Assembly (NCBI GenBank): GCA_013374015.1
Contig: BLLL01000005.1
Span: forward strand, 1-64,000
Length of the DNA: 64,000 nt
Direction: 5' to 3'
Origin: Candidatus Desulfovibrio kirbyi
GTDB lineage: Bacteria; Desulfobacterota; Desulfovibrionia; Desulfovibrionales; Desulfovibrionaceae
Part shown: in pieces, positions 48,009 to 55,521 of the stretch
Numbering within the stretch: position 1 is the first letter of the stretch
Layout of the letters: every line of letters begins with the position of its first letter
Notes under the pieces: generated by a model
Seen by the model: only the letters and a program-made list of their open reading frames with translations
The model's database searches: none
What the model was told of the DNA's origin: nothing
Position numbers and translations under genes: made by a program

Positions 48009-49567
48009 ATAACAAGAACCTGCTGATCACCCGGGAAATGGCCGGCAAACGTCTGGACTGCGTTCTGCGCGATTCTGACTGTTCGCGCGCAACCGTGCGC
48101 AAGGCCATCCTTGCCGGACAGTGTTGCGTGGACGGCGTTTTGCAACTGCGCCCGGACATAGCGGTAAAAACAGGTCAGCGCGTAACCTTGCGTCTTACGC
48201 AAACAAACAGCCGCCTAGCTGCCGAACAAGGGGAACTGGAACTGCTTTGGCAGGATGAGCATTTTGTTGTTTGCAACAAGCCCGCGCGCCTTACAGTGCA
48301 CCCCTGCCCCTCCTGTCCGGAACATACGCTGGCGCAACGTCTGCTGGGACGTTTTCCGCAACTGGCACTCCTTGACGGACAACGCCCCGGCATTGTTCAC
48401 CGGCTGGACAAGGACACCAGCGGTCTTTTGCTGGCGGCCCTGGATGAAAACGCGCGCCTTGCCATGAGCGAGGGCTGGCGGAATGTGAAAAAAGACTATC
48501 TGGCTCTGGTCAGCGGGCTGCCACCGGTTGCGGGGCAGTGCCGTGAGCCGCTGGGCAGGCACCCGACAGTCAAAACAAAAATGTCCGTGCCGGCGCTGTC
48601 GTGTGGGGGCAAGTCCGCCCATACGGAATGGACGCGACTCTGGACAACGCCGGACAAAAGCGTCTCCCTGCTGTGTGTGCGTATCCATACAGGCCGCACG
48701 CACCAAATTCGCGTGCACTTGGCGCACTTGGGCTATCCCTTGCTGGGCGACAAACTTTACGCGCCCAAAATAGTGCGGGACCGCGCGCCGCGTCAGATGC
48801 TGCACGCATGGAAACTGGAATTCACACACCCGTATACAAATGAGACCATGCGGTTTTCCTGCCCTCCGCCCTGCGATATGCCCACCTGCGCACTTGCGGT
48901 ATGCGAACGTATGCAACGCGTGGTGATTGTCGGCAATCCCGGCAGCGGCAAATCCACATTTGCGCGGCACCTAGAAGCGCTTGGCCTTCCGGTGTTCAGC
49001 GCGGACAAAGAGGTTGCGAGCTTATATGCGCGTGGCAGTGAAGTCGCTGGCTGGATTGGGCAACGAATGGGCGGGGCGCTGCTGGATGCGGACGGCGCTG
49101 TGAACAAAAACGCGCTTTTTGCCGCTATGCGTGAGGATTCTGTCTTACGTAAGGATATTGAAACAATGGCGCACGCCTTTGTGCGCGTTGCTGTTGAAGC
49201 ATTTTGGACGCAACAGGAGGCTCTGGGCGCGCCCGCGGCGGTGGCGGAACTTCCACTGTATTTTGAGTGTGGCTGGCAAAACCTCTTCACGCCGGCACCC
49301 TTTGTGGCAAACGTATGCTGCCCACGACCGGCGCGCTTTGAACGTCTTATGTCCGCGCGGGGCTGGAATGAGGAAAAGGCTGCCGTGCTGGAAAGCTGGC
49401 AGTGGCCTGAAGACCGCAAAAAAACGGCCTGCGACGTGACAGTGGACAACAGCGGCGGCGCGGAAGCGCTGGAAACCGCGGCGCGTGTATTGCTGGAAAC
49501 ACTGAAACAACGCCGTCTGGAAACGGGAAAAAACCGTATGCGTGAGCTGGCAGCGCTCTGGCAGTGA
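48005..49567 (+). CDS. coaE: RluA-type pseudouridine synthase fused to dephospho-CoA kinase
   Basis: A 520-residue two-domain protein. Residues 1 to about 300 are an S4 RNA-binding domain (GKRLDCVLRDSDCSRATVRK) plus an RluA catalytic domain with the aspartate in HRLDKDTSGLLL and the HTGRTHQIRVH motif. From about residue 305 comes CoaE: P-loop GNPGSGKST, FSADKEVASLYARG in place of the usual DADxxAR, and ELPLYFECGW matching the P-L-L-F-E motif. CoaE makes coenzyme A from dephospho-CoA; the first half modifies rRNA. The usual CoaE DAD is altered to SAD/DKE, worth noting. The start is a TTG at 48005. Confidence 0.9.
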   Translation: MNNKNLLITREMAGKRLDCVLRDSDCSRATVRKAILAGQCCVDGVLQLRPDIAVKTGQRVTLRLTQTNSRLAAEQGELELLWQDEHFVVCNKPARLTVHPCPSCPEHTLAQRLLGRFPQLALLDGQRPGIVHRLDKDTSGLLLAALDENARLAMSEGWRNVKKDYLALVSGLPPVAGQCREPLGRHPTVKTKMSVPALSCGGKSAHTEWTRLWTTPDKSVSLLCVRIHTGRTHQIRVHLAHLGYPLLGDKLYAPKIVRDRAPRQMLHAWKLEFTHPYTNETMRFSCPPPCDMPTCALAVCERMQRVVIVGNPGSGKSTFARHLEALGLPVFSADKEVASLYARGSEVAGWIGQRMGGALLDADGAVNKNALFAAMREDSVLRKDIETMAHAFVRVAVEAFWTQQEALGAPAAVAELPLYFECGWQNLFTPAPFVANVCCPRPARFERLMSARGWNEEKAAVLESWQWPEDRKKTACDVTVDNSGGAEALETAARVLLETLKQRRLETGKNRMRELAALWQ

Positions 49568-50496
49568 GTGTTATGAAAAATACTCTCCCCAACACGCTTG
49601 TAGTGAGCGTTACAGAAAGCGGCCAAAAGCTTCTTCAGTTTTTGCGGCGCAGGCTTTGCCTCCCTCCGGCGCTGCTGCACCGCTGGATACGCACAGGACA
49701 AACGCGCGTTAACGGCAGTCGATGCAAAGCCTTTACGCGCCTTGCGGTGAACGATGCCGTGCGTCTGCCGCCTTTTGCCGCAGATATGGCGCTACAAATC
49801 GGCGCGCAGGTGCTCTGTGACGTTACAGACGCGCCGCTTTCCCCGCCGGAACCCTACACGCCAAGCACCTCGCAGTTTCTGGCAACCGTTGGCGTTGCGG
49901 GCAACGTTTGGGCGGTGTTCAAGCCTGCGGGACTACCCACCCATCCGGGAACCGGCCACAGCGACAGCCTGACCACACGCCTTGCTCAACGCTACGCCAA
50001 CGCCGCGTTTACGCCGACGCCCGCCCACAGGCTGGACAAGGACACGTCCGGTATACTGCTTGTGGCCGCCTCCTTTGCGGCCTTGCGCGCAACGCACAAC
50101 GCCCTGCGGGAACGCGCGCTCAGCAAGGAATATGTGGTGCGGGTACACGGTCGCTGGCCGTACGACGATGTGCGGGAACTGCGTCATTACCTGGGAAAAA
50201 CGCCAGATACAGCGCGGTGGAGCATCTGCAGCGTAAAACCCCTGATGGCAGCGGACGCCGAAAGCCTGCTCCTGATCCGCCTGGTCACGGGCCGCACGCA
50301 CCAGATACGCCTGCAAATGGCACATCTCGGGCATCCGGTTGTCGGCGATATAAAATATGGCTCATCGCACAAATCTGGTATACTGTACCTGCACGCATTG
50401 CGCGTCCTCCTGCCGGATAAAACAACTTTCTCCTGTTTGCCGGAATGGCCGGCGGAGCGCGCTTTGAATACTGTGCCGCAACCGCTGTTTCAATAA
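49564..50496 (+). CDS. RluA-family 23S rRNA pseudouridine synthase
   Basis: A 310-residue member of the RluC/RluD group: S4-like N-terminus (LLQFLRRRLCLPPALLHRWI), then AVFKPAGLPTHPG, the catalytic aspartate in HRLDKDTSGILLVA and the VTGRTHQIRLQ and HPVVGDIKYG motifs. It is a paralogue of the domain in the preceding fusion. Start GTG 49564 overlaps the fusion stop; ATG 49573 is an alternative. The exact uridine target is unknown. Confidence 0.92.
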   Translation: MSVMKNTLPNTLVVSVTESGQKLLQFLRRRLCLPPALLHRWIRTGQTRVNGSRCKAFTRLAVNDAVRLPPFAADMALQIGAQVLCDVTDAPLSPPEPYTPSTSQFLATVGVAGNVWAVFKPAGLPTHPGTGHSDSLTTRLAQRYANAAFTPTPAHRLDKDTSGILLVAASFAALRATHNALRERALSKEYVVRVHGRWPYDDVRELRHYLGKTPDTARWSICSVKPLMAADAESLLLIRLVTGRTHQIRLQMAHLGHPVVGDIKYGSSHKSGILYLHALRVLLPDKTTFSCLPEWPAERALNTVPQPLFQ

Positions 50497-50506
50497 AGGG
50501 TATGCC

Positions 50507-51877
50507 ATGTCTGATATATTCTCCTGCATTGTGCTGGCAGGCCGCCCCAATGTGGGAAAATCCACCTTGTTTAACCGGTTGATCCGCAGCAACCGCGCCA
50601 TCACGCACGACATGCCGGGCATTACCCGTGACCGCATGGAGGGCGTGGTACGCCGCGCGGGTCTGCCACCGTTCGGTGTCATGGACACGGGCGGCCTCAC
50701 ACTGAACGCGCATGCCGCAGTGACGGAAGGTCCGGATGGCGTACGGGGTTTTGAACAGGACATCCTGCGCCAGACAGCAACCGCCCTGGACATGGCCTGC
50801 GGAGTGGCGCTTGTTGTGGACGGGCAAAACGGCCTGCTGCCGCTTGACGAACATTTGGCCGCTTATCTGCGGCGTACCGGATTGCCCGTTCTTTGCGTGG
50901 TCAACAAAGTGGACGGCATGGAACGCGAAGACGAACGCGCGGCGGAATTTCACAATCTGGGTTTCCCGCTTCTGGCGGTATCCGCCGAGCACGGATATAA
51001 TATTGCCCTGCTTGCGCGCTACCTTGCCGATATGCTGCCAAAAAACCGGCATACCGCGCCGCCTGCCCCCCCTGCTCTACGTCTTGCCGTACTGGGGCGC
51101 CCCAATGCCGGCAAATCTTCGCTGGTCAACGCTCTTGTCGACGAAGATCGCATGATCGTCTCGGAGGTTGCCGGAACAACGCGTGACAGCGTTGATGCGC
51201 GTTTTATGCAGGACGGACAGGACTACGTCTTTGTGGATACGCCCGGCGTGCGCCGCCGCGCCAAAATCACGGACTGTGTTGAAAAATACTCTGTAAATTC
51301 CGCGCTCAAATCCAGTTCAAAGGCGGACATAACCCTGCTTGTGCTGGACGCCGCCGAAGGCGTGGGACAGCAGGACAAACGCCTTATGGACATACTAGAC
51401 ACACGCAAGACCCCCTTTTTTATTCTACTTAACAAGTGCGACCTTGCGCCGCAAAAATCGCTCGCGCAACTCAGACAAACTGTGCGCGACATGCTGACAT
51501 TTTGCGCGCACGTACCTGTTATGCCGGTCTCCGCCATGACCGGACGCGGTATCAACAAAATTTTGTCGCTGGCCAAAAAAATTCATGAAGAATGTCAGGT
51601 ACGCATATCCACAGGGCGGCTCAACCGCGCCATGGAAGAAGTATTGACCCGCCACCAGCCGCCGGTGGTCAAGCAGGCGCGCGCCAAATTTTTTTATATG
51701 ACACAGGCCGAGACAGCGCCGCCGACTTTTGTATTTTTTGTAAGCGATTCCGAACGGGTGCCGGAAAATTATGTCCGCTATCTGGAACGCGCCCTGCGCA
51801 AGCTTTTTGCCCTGCGCTATGCGCCCATGCGCATCCGGTTACGTTCCAGCCATCAGAAAAAACACGGAGCTTTGTGA
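50507..51877 (+). CDS. der: Ribosome-assembly GTPase Der (EngA)
   Basis: A 456-residue protein with two consecutive G domains: GRPNVGKSTLFNRL with DTGG and NKVD, then GRPNAGKSSLVNAL with DTPGVRRR and NKCD. A C-terminal KH-like domain (RLNRAMEEVLTRHQPP, FFVSDSERVPENYVRYLERALR) follows. Essential for 50S maturation. Ten bases separate it from the upstream pseudouridine synthase, so the pair of rRNA-related genes is co-transcribed. Confidence 0.97.
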   Translation: MSDIFSCIVLAGRPNVGKSTLFNRLIRSNRAITHDMPGITRDRMEGVVRRAGLPPFGVMDTGGLTLNAHAAVTEGPDGVRGFEQDILRQTATALDMACGVALVVDGQNGLLPLDEHLAAYLRRTGLPVLCVVNKVDGMEREDERAAEFHNLGFPLLAVSAEHGYNIALLARYLADMLPKNRHTAPPAPPALRLAVLGRPNAGKSSLVNALVDEDRMIVSEVAGTTRDSVDARFMQDGQDYVFVDTPGVRRRAKITDCVEKYSVNSALKSSSKADITLLVLDAAEGVGQQDKRLMDILDTRKTPFFILLNKCDLAPQKSLAQLRQTVRDMLTFCAHVPVMPVSAMTGRGINKILSLAKKIHEECQVRISTGRLNRAMEEVLTRHQPPVVKQARAKFFYMTQAETAPPTFVFFVSDSERVPENYVRYLERALRKLFALRYAPMRIRLRSSHQKKHGAL

Positions 51878-51920
51878 AAGACCGCATACTCCGCGCTCCG
51901 ACATCTTGTGATTCTGAATC

Positions 51921-51949
51921 TTGACACCGTCCTGCCCAAAAGGTAACAA
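51921..51949 (+). promoter_or_regulatory. Promoter of tRNA-Thr
   Basis: TTGACA (51921-51926), 17 bases, TAACAA (51944-51949), 34 bases before the tRNA 5' end. The -10 is a partial match. Confidence 0.5.
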
Positions 51950-51983
51950 GAACTCCCCCTACATACGTTGCGTTGCCCGTCAG

Positions 51984-52059
51984 GCCGACTTAGCTCAGTT
52001 GGTAGAGCAGCTGATTCGTAATCAGCAGGTCGTCAGTTCAATTCTGACAGTCGGCTCCA
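51984..52059 (+). tRNA. tRNA-Thr (anticodon CGT)
   Basis: A complete cloverleaf: acceptor GCCGACT/AGTCGGC, D-arm GCTC...GAGC, anticodon stem GCTGA/TCAGC with loop TTCGTAA (anticodon CGT, reading ACG), T-arm GTCAG-TTCAATT-CTGAC, discriminator T and encoded CCA (52057-52059). Its 3' half is the left border of the genomic island. Confidence 0.96.
52018..52059 (+). repeat. attL: 3' end of tRNA-Thr
   Basis: The 42 bases from the anticodon to the CCA end of tRNA-Thr, identical to 59398-59439. This is the classic position for tyrosine-integrase crossover. Confidence 0.9.
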
Positions 52060-52175
52060 TAATTTTACAAATGGTTATGTGTTAAAATTGCACATAAGCC
52101 CTTCTTTTTTGCCCTTTTTCCAGGGTAACAATAATGAACATGGCGATTATATAGGATTGCGGGCGATCCGCGTTG
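52060..52175 (+). repeat. Island left-end sequence homologous to the right flank (copy A)
   Basis: Beyond the tRNA terminator, the sequence through the conserved ATCCGCGTT core resembles 59440-59578 by eye. In both copies one frame encodes the same peptide stretch: NEHGDYIGLRAIRV here and DEHSDYIGLCAIRV in the other. This points to a small conserved coding or structural end of related elements. Copy A has lost the start region seen in copy B. Confidence 0.6.
52073..52110 (+). terminator. Terminator of tRNA-Thr
   Basis: TTATGTG (52075-52081) and CACATAA (52091-52097) pair, then CTTCTTTTTT follows. A diverged copy of the same structure follows attR at 59451-59488. Confidence 0.75.
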
Positions 52176-52190
52176 TAACCGTGCGCTTTT

Positions 52191-52475
52191 TTGAATTTCT
52201 TGGCCTTTGCCCCCATGCTTCAGCGGGAAAGAGCCAGGGCAACTGAAAGATTGCGTCGAAAGGCCATGCAGATGAACAAAAAACTTTCGGAAATGTTCAC
52301 GCTACCATTGCCGCTCTCACAGTCTGACCGGGAGCGGCGCGAAGCCGATTCTCTGCGCTGGAATATGCTTTGCGCAAAATACATGCAGGCCGGCTTGCAT
52401 CGGAAGAGTGCCGAAGGCGAACCAATGCAGAGCTTGATTTGCCCGCCGATTACAGCCCCGGGCAGACGCGCATAG
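52191..52475 (+). CDS. Small island gene, degenerate, unrecognised
   Basis: A 94-codon frame (TTG at 52191, ATG at 52215) encodes a basic, helical stretch (RERARATERLRRKAMQMNKK) followed by SDRERREADSLRWNMLC. It ends just before a terminator, which supports a once-functional gene. In a second frame near the end, AELDLPADYSPGQTRIDKQ also looks coding and runs on past this stop, suggesting a frameshift. No ribosome site is evident. It resembles small phage or plasmid proteins only in composition. Confidence 0.4.
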   Translation: MNFLAFAPMLQRERARATERLRRKAMQMNKKLSEMFTLPLPLSQSDRERREADSLRWNMLCAKYMQAGLHRKSAEGEPMQSLICPPITAPGRRA

Positions 52476-52481
52476 ACAAAC

Positions 52482-52515
52482 AGCCCAATACGGAGCCTTT
52501 CTATGGGCTTTTTTC
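52482..52515 (+). terminator. Terminator after the first island gene
   Basis: AGCCCA (52482-52487) and TGGGCT (52504-52509) pair and are followed by a T6 tract. Confidence 0.65.
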
Positions 52516-52545
52516 ATTTTACGGGCATTTCTCGCCTGTTATCTT

Positions 52546-52740
52546 CTAGTTGCACTCTATGTGTCGCGCATAAAACCAATAGGCAAAAAATAAGAAGGCA
52601 GAAAGGAAGGAAGCCAGCCAGATCGGGTTTTTGTACCTAGGTTGGAGCCGGTGCAGGGCATCCAAGGCAAAAGACACGCGCCTAACGGCGCGGCCATGAA
52701 TGAAGAGGAAAGGCAAGCTCGTTTTCGCCAGCCAAGACAC
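52546..52740 (-). CDS. Possible small membrane protein
   Basis: A 64-codon frame from GTG 52740. The C-terminal half has a positively charged segment (RLQPRYKNPIW) leading into one transmembrane helix (LASFLSAFLFFAYWFY). It has no ribosome site and no recognised family. It could be the tail of a decayed gene. Confidence 0.3.
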   Translation of the reverse strand: MSWLAKTSLPFLFIHGRAVRRVSFALDALHRLQPRYKNPIWLASFLSAFLFFAYWFYARHIECN

Positions 52741-52866
52741 GCATCAATTAAGCGCACAAATTCTATTGACAGAACTGTTGTCAGCAGTTATTTTTATTGA
52801 AAGAAAGCTCGATGTGTCTTGAAGCCCTAGGTTCCTACCTGGGAGATTATTAGAGGCAATCGGGCT

Positions 52867-53706
52867 TTATCTTTTTTTCTGTGTCCAGTCGCGGGTTGAC
52901 TTGGACGATGAAAAGAGCCAATGCCTGTACGGCGTTTCCCATGTTGCCGTGTCTGCATTGTAAGGAGCAATGTTCATGCCGGTTGAAATACCTATATTAA
53001 ATTTGTAATTTGTATAAAGTGATTGTATTTTTTTATTTATAAATTTGTAAACAGTATCTTTAGCGCGTGTTTTTTTACCTCGTGCGCTGGAGCCAACGGG
53101 TTTATCAAGATGCTTTTTATTCATACGAAACGACATACTGCCGAGTATAACATCAAGGCATTGTAATATAACATGGTCATGTGAGTCTATTTCTGAAATA
53201 TTATCATGTAATAATTCTAAATTTTTTTCATTTAAGAAATAATTCATCCCAAAAATATGACTTTTGAAGTTATCAGATTTTTCTTTTGAATCTGGTATCT
53301 TGTCAAAATTAATTCTTAATTTTGTATTTTTGCTGTGCTGTACTTTTAATAGCCCAAAAGCAAATTTTATAAATTGATAGTATAATAAAAAATACTCATT
53401 TTCTTGCTGTTGCTTTGTAAGACCTATAGGAACTATTGTATTATCTGTAAACATTATTCGTATCTTGACATAACCTTGTGCTATTAGTGAGAAAAATTCA
53501 TCAATTAGAGCGATATACTTATTCTGATATGCTTCCGTTATCTTTGTCCATTTTATTTCCCCAAACAAATTCAATTCATTCTTTTTTTGATTGAGCCTAG
53601 CTATCACTTCATTTGCATGAATAGAGCTGACCAGCGCTCCACCATAAAAGTTTGAGAACAGCTCACCCCGTTTGTCGGATTCATCGCACCAGAGAATATA
53701 TTCCAT
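52867..53706 (-). CDS. DUF3800 domain protein
   Basis: A 279-residue soluble protein. It begins with the DUF3800 signature strand and acidic triad start (MEYILWCDESD), continues with FGEIKWTKI and a central INFDKIPD, and ends with the QCLDVILGSMSF segment that corresponds to the family's Q-x-A-D-x-x-x-G motif. The layout suggests an RNase-H-like metal site, and DUF3800 genes are common on mobile elements and near defence genes. The gene is very AT-rich compared with the chromosome, a sign of transfer. ATG 53706 was preferred for its AGGGA site; ATG 53724 is possible. Confidence 0.75.
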   Translation of the reverse strand: MEYILWCDESDKRGELFSNFYGGALVSSIHANEVIARLNQKKNELNLFGEIKWTKITEAYQNKYIALIDEFFSLIAQGYVKIRIMFTDNTIVPIGLTKQQQENEYFLLYYQFIKFAFGLLKVQHSKNTKLRINFDKIPDSKEKSDNFKSHIFGMNYFLNEKNLELLHDNISEIDSHDHVILQCLDVILGSMSFRMNKKHLDKPVGSSARGKKTRAKDTVYKFINKKIQSLYTNYKFNIGISTGMNIAPYNADTATWETPYRHWLFSSSKSTRDWTQKKR

Positions 53707-53791
53707 AATTGCTTTTCCCTGCATATCATTTTCTGCTCACTCGAACCATACTTATCTAAATGATTGTTCCACCAAGAGCAAGGTGAACTTA

Positions 53792-53884
53792 TCACCCACA
53801 CTCCAGCCCCACTCCCAAAGCCCGCGTAAATTTCCTGAATTTGTCTGCAACCCACGTTAACATCCGTTGTTCTGCCGTAAGCAT
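53792..53884 (-). CDS. Possible 30-residue peptide
   Basis: ATG 53884 to TGA 53792 on the minus strand, encoding MLTAEQRMLTWVADKFRKFT and ten further residues. It looks helical and amphipathic and lies directly upstream of the DUF3800 gene on the same strand. No ribosome site. It may be a small phage-type protein or a remnant. Confidence 0.3.
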   Translation of the reverse strand: MLTAEQRMLTWVADKFRKFTRALGVGLECG

Positions 53885-53982
53885 ACGCAAGCAGTCTATA
53901 GTATCGCCATAAAAAGCGTCTGCATCTTTATAACATTCGTTAGCATTCGATAACAAATGTAAGCATTATTTATGTTTACGTG

Positions 53983-54011
53983 TTCCATAGACTGTATTTC
54001 CGTGTTATAAT
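53983..54011 (+). promoter_or_regulatory. Island promoter with consensus -10
   Basis: TTCCAT (53983-53988), 17 bases, then TATAAT (54006-54011). Transcription would begin near 54018, directly before the hairpin at 54029-54074. Two near-copies of TTAGCATT/TAAGCATT lie 20-50 bases upstream. Confidence 0.55.
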
Positions 54012-54385
54012 GCGTTTCATTTCGAGGACAGGACAGAGTAAACAGGCCCACTTCGTTTGCTGTTTATAGTCCTGCCCTACGGGGTAACTTATTCGCCAAG
54101 GCTCAACGTACAAGAAAAAAACGCACAACTAAAACACAAGGCAAGGCGTTCAGGGTCTGCACCATTCTCCACTGTTCAGAAGCTGTACTGAATGGGCAGT
54201 CTGAATTTACCCCCGTTCTCCCTGCTTGTGCGGAAAAGGCAATCAAGCTCGCAGAAAACCTGTTTGAGCACCAGTTGCAATGTCTGTCGTGGTTACGTAA
54301 GGAGAAAACCGCCCGGCCGAACAGGTTGGAGGAGGCTATCAGGACAGTCGTTGTGGAGAATCAGGAGCAAATCGCCAAAGGATAA
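54011..54385 (+). pseudogene. Island gene lacking a start codon, unrecognised
   Basis: A 124-codon frame between stops has strong coding character: a basic segment (LFAKAQRTRKKRTTKTQGKA) followed by an acidic/helical half (EFTPVLPACAEKAIKLAENL, then RPNRLEEAIRTVVVENQEQI). No ATG or GTG with a ribosome site lies at its beginning. The only ATG near the promoter is one base out of frame and overlaps the -10. Either the 5' end has decayed, or expression needs a frameshift. It may be a replication or regulatory protein of the element; family unknown. Confidence 0.45.
54029..54074 (+). other. Structured 5' leader (hairpin)
   Basis: CAGGAC (54029-54034) pairs with GTCCTG (54069-54074), and inside it TAAACAG (54039-54045) pairs with CTGTTTA (54060-54066). 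The structure would form at the very 5' end of the transcript from 53983-54011 and could control translation or act as a small RNA. Confidence 0.55.
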
Positions 54386-54486
54386 CACCGTATCGGAGCC
54401 GGCTTCCTTACAAGCCAAGTCTGTGTCCTTATGGGAGAACAGGTTGACGGTAGAGTATAATAGGCAGGCTTGCCACGAAACAGGGA

Positions 54487-54979
54487 ATGGCATGTGTGAA
54501 AATAGGCCCCGCCAATAAAAGGGTCAGGGCTTATAAAATTCCACCTGCTAAAATTCTGGAATTTACATCTCAAATTAACTGTGACAGCTGTGACAACATG
54601 TTGCCAGACAAGGCTTTAAAGGTGTCACAGTTCGAACCCTCAACTGTGACAGAAAATTTAACTGTGACACTTTTCGATGAGGGGAAAGATCAGCCGGTCG
54701 ACCTCCCTGCCGGAGGCGAAAAAACAAAGTGTCACAGTTCAGCCACAGAAGTGTCACAGTTGTCAAAAATCGGAACCCGTTGACACACAAGGAACTGTCA
54801 CAGCTGTCACAGTTAATTCCAAGGTAGAATCTGAAAATCAAAAAAAGGAGGAAGGCGCAGCCGTGTCGGAGCAGCCACTGAACCGGACGGCACTGGAATG
54901 GGCGTTGAAACAGGAGGATGATGAATTTAAGAATCTGCTAGCTCCCGATCCTTCTGGTAAAGACCTGTGGGGATTTTAA
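54487..54979 (+). pseudogene. Degenerate coding region spanning the repeat cluster
   Basis: Two overlapping frames are protein-like in turn. Frame one (to 54783) contains KRVRAYKIPPAKILEFTSQI and LTVTLFDEGKDQPVDLP. Frame two (to TAA 54977-54979) ends NRTALEWALKQEDDEFKNLL then APDPSGKDLWGF, a convincing C-terminus. A one-base change between them would join the two. The TGTCACAG repeats lie inside. Replication proteins of some phage-like islands carry an origin within their own gene, so a primase/replication protein remnant is a possibility, not a demonstrated identity. Confidence 0.4.
54573..54818. repeat. Cluster of nine TGTCACAG motifs bounded by a 23-bp inverted repeat
   Basis: TGTCACAG or its complement CTGTGACA occurs at 54579, 54588, 54623, 54644, 54662, 54730, 54752, 54796 and 54805 (first base), mostly extended to TGTCACAGTT. 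Orientation is minus, minus, plus, minus, minus, plus, plus, plus, plus. The outermost pairs are arranged so that 54573-54595 is the exact reverse complement of 54796-54818. The arrangement looks like iterons of a replication origin or an array of regulator sites. Confidence 0.85.
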
Positions 54980-55240
54980 CAACTAGGAGATATGCAGCTT
55001 TATTCTATGGAAAAAAGCCTTCCCGGTCCGGACTGGGGGGGCATGTATGGGCACCACCACTTGGGGTAGAAACCGGCTTCCTTTTTATGAAACCGGATAA
55101 AATATGTCACCCCCTTCTGTGTTTCATACAGCAAGATAATCCGACACAAAAAACATGGCTCAAAATCGTGTCAGGATCGATACGCGGGCGTGAATTGAAA
55201 CATAAATTGACAACATAACAAACAGGAGCTAATTATATGT
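54813..55240. other. Stretch between repeat cluster and toxin gene
   Basis: It includes the tail of the degenerate frame (to 54979), an AGGAGAT ribosome site with ATG 54994 that opens only 25 codons (MQLYSMEKSLPGPDWGGMYG...), and a fragment-like frame ending 55218 (KTWLKIVSGSIRGRELKH). I see no intact gene. The ribosome site AGGAGC of the toxin gene is at 55224-55229. Confidence 0.45.
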
Positions 55241-55521
55241 ATGTGGACGGTTAAGGTTCATAGAAAAGTGGCAAAAAAGTTAGAATTAAAGACGTTTCCT
55301 ATTTCTGTAAAAAAGCAATTGAACACCTGATCTTTGATTTAAGTGTAGGCGGGGTAGTAGTTCTAACCTGGCCAAATTATGGCAAACTTTGGGGCAACAA
55401 ACACTATTGCCATTTAAAAAAAGGGAATCCTACCTATGTTGCTATATGGTCGGAAGTCAGGGAAGAAACACAAACTATTGAGGTGACGTATGTTGGGACA
55501 CATGAAAACGCACCATATTAA
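55241..55521 (+). pseudogene. RelE/HigB-like toxin gene split by a -1 frameshift
   Basis: From ATG 55241 the zero frame gives 29 residues ending at TGA 55328-55330. Continuing in the -1 frame from 55315 gives a single 93-residue protein: MWTVKVHRKVAKKLELKTFP, then ISVKKAIEHLIFDLSVGGVV, and a C-terminal VREETQTIEVTYVGTHENAP. This has the size, strand order and GTHE-type ending of RelE/HigB mRNA interferases. The frames meet exactly at A_AAA_AAG (55309-55315), read in the slippery phase. Thus either one A was lost from a run, or expression uses programmed -1 frameshifting. The antitoxin gene overlaps its end. Confidence 0.65.

Noticed and set aside
54192-54518. 108-residue plus frame starting MGSLNLPPFSLLVRKRQ
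   Set aside because: The overlapping frame ending at 54385 has much better coding character; this one is its shifted shadow.
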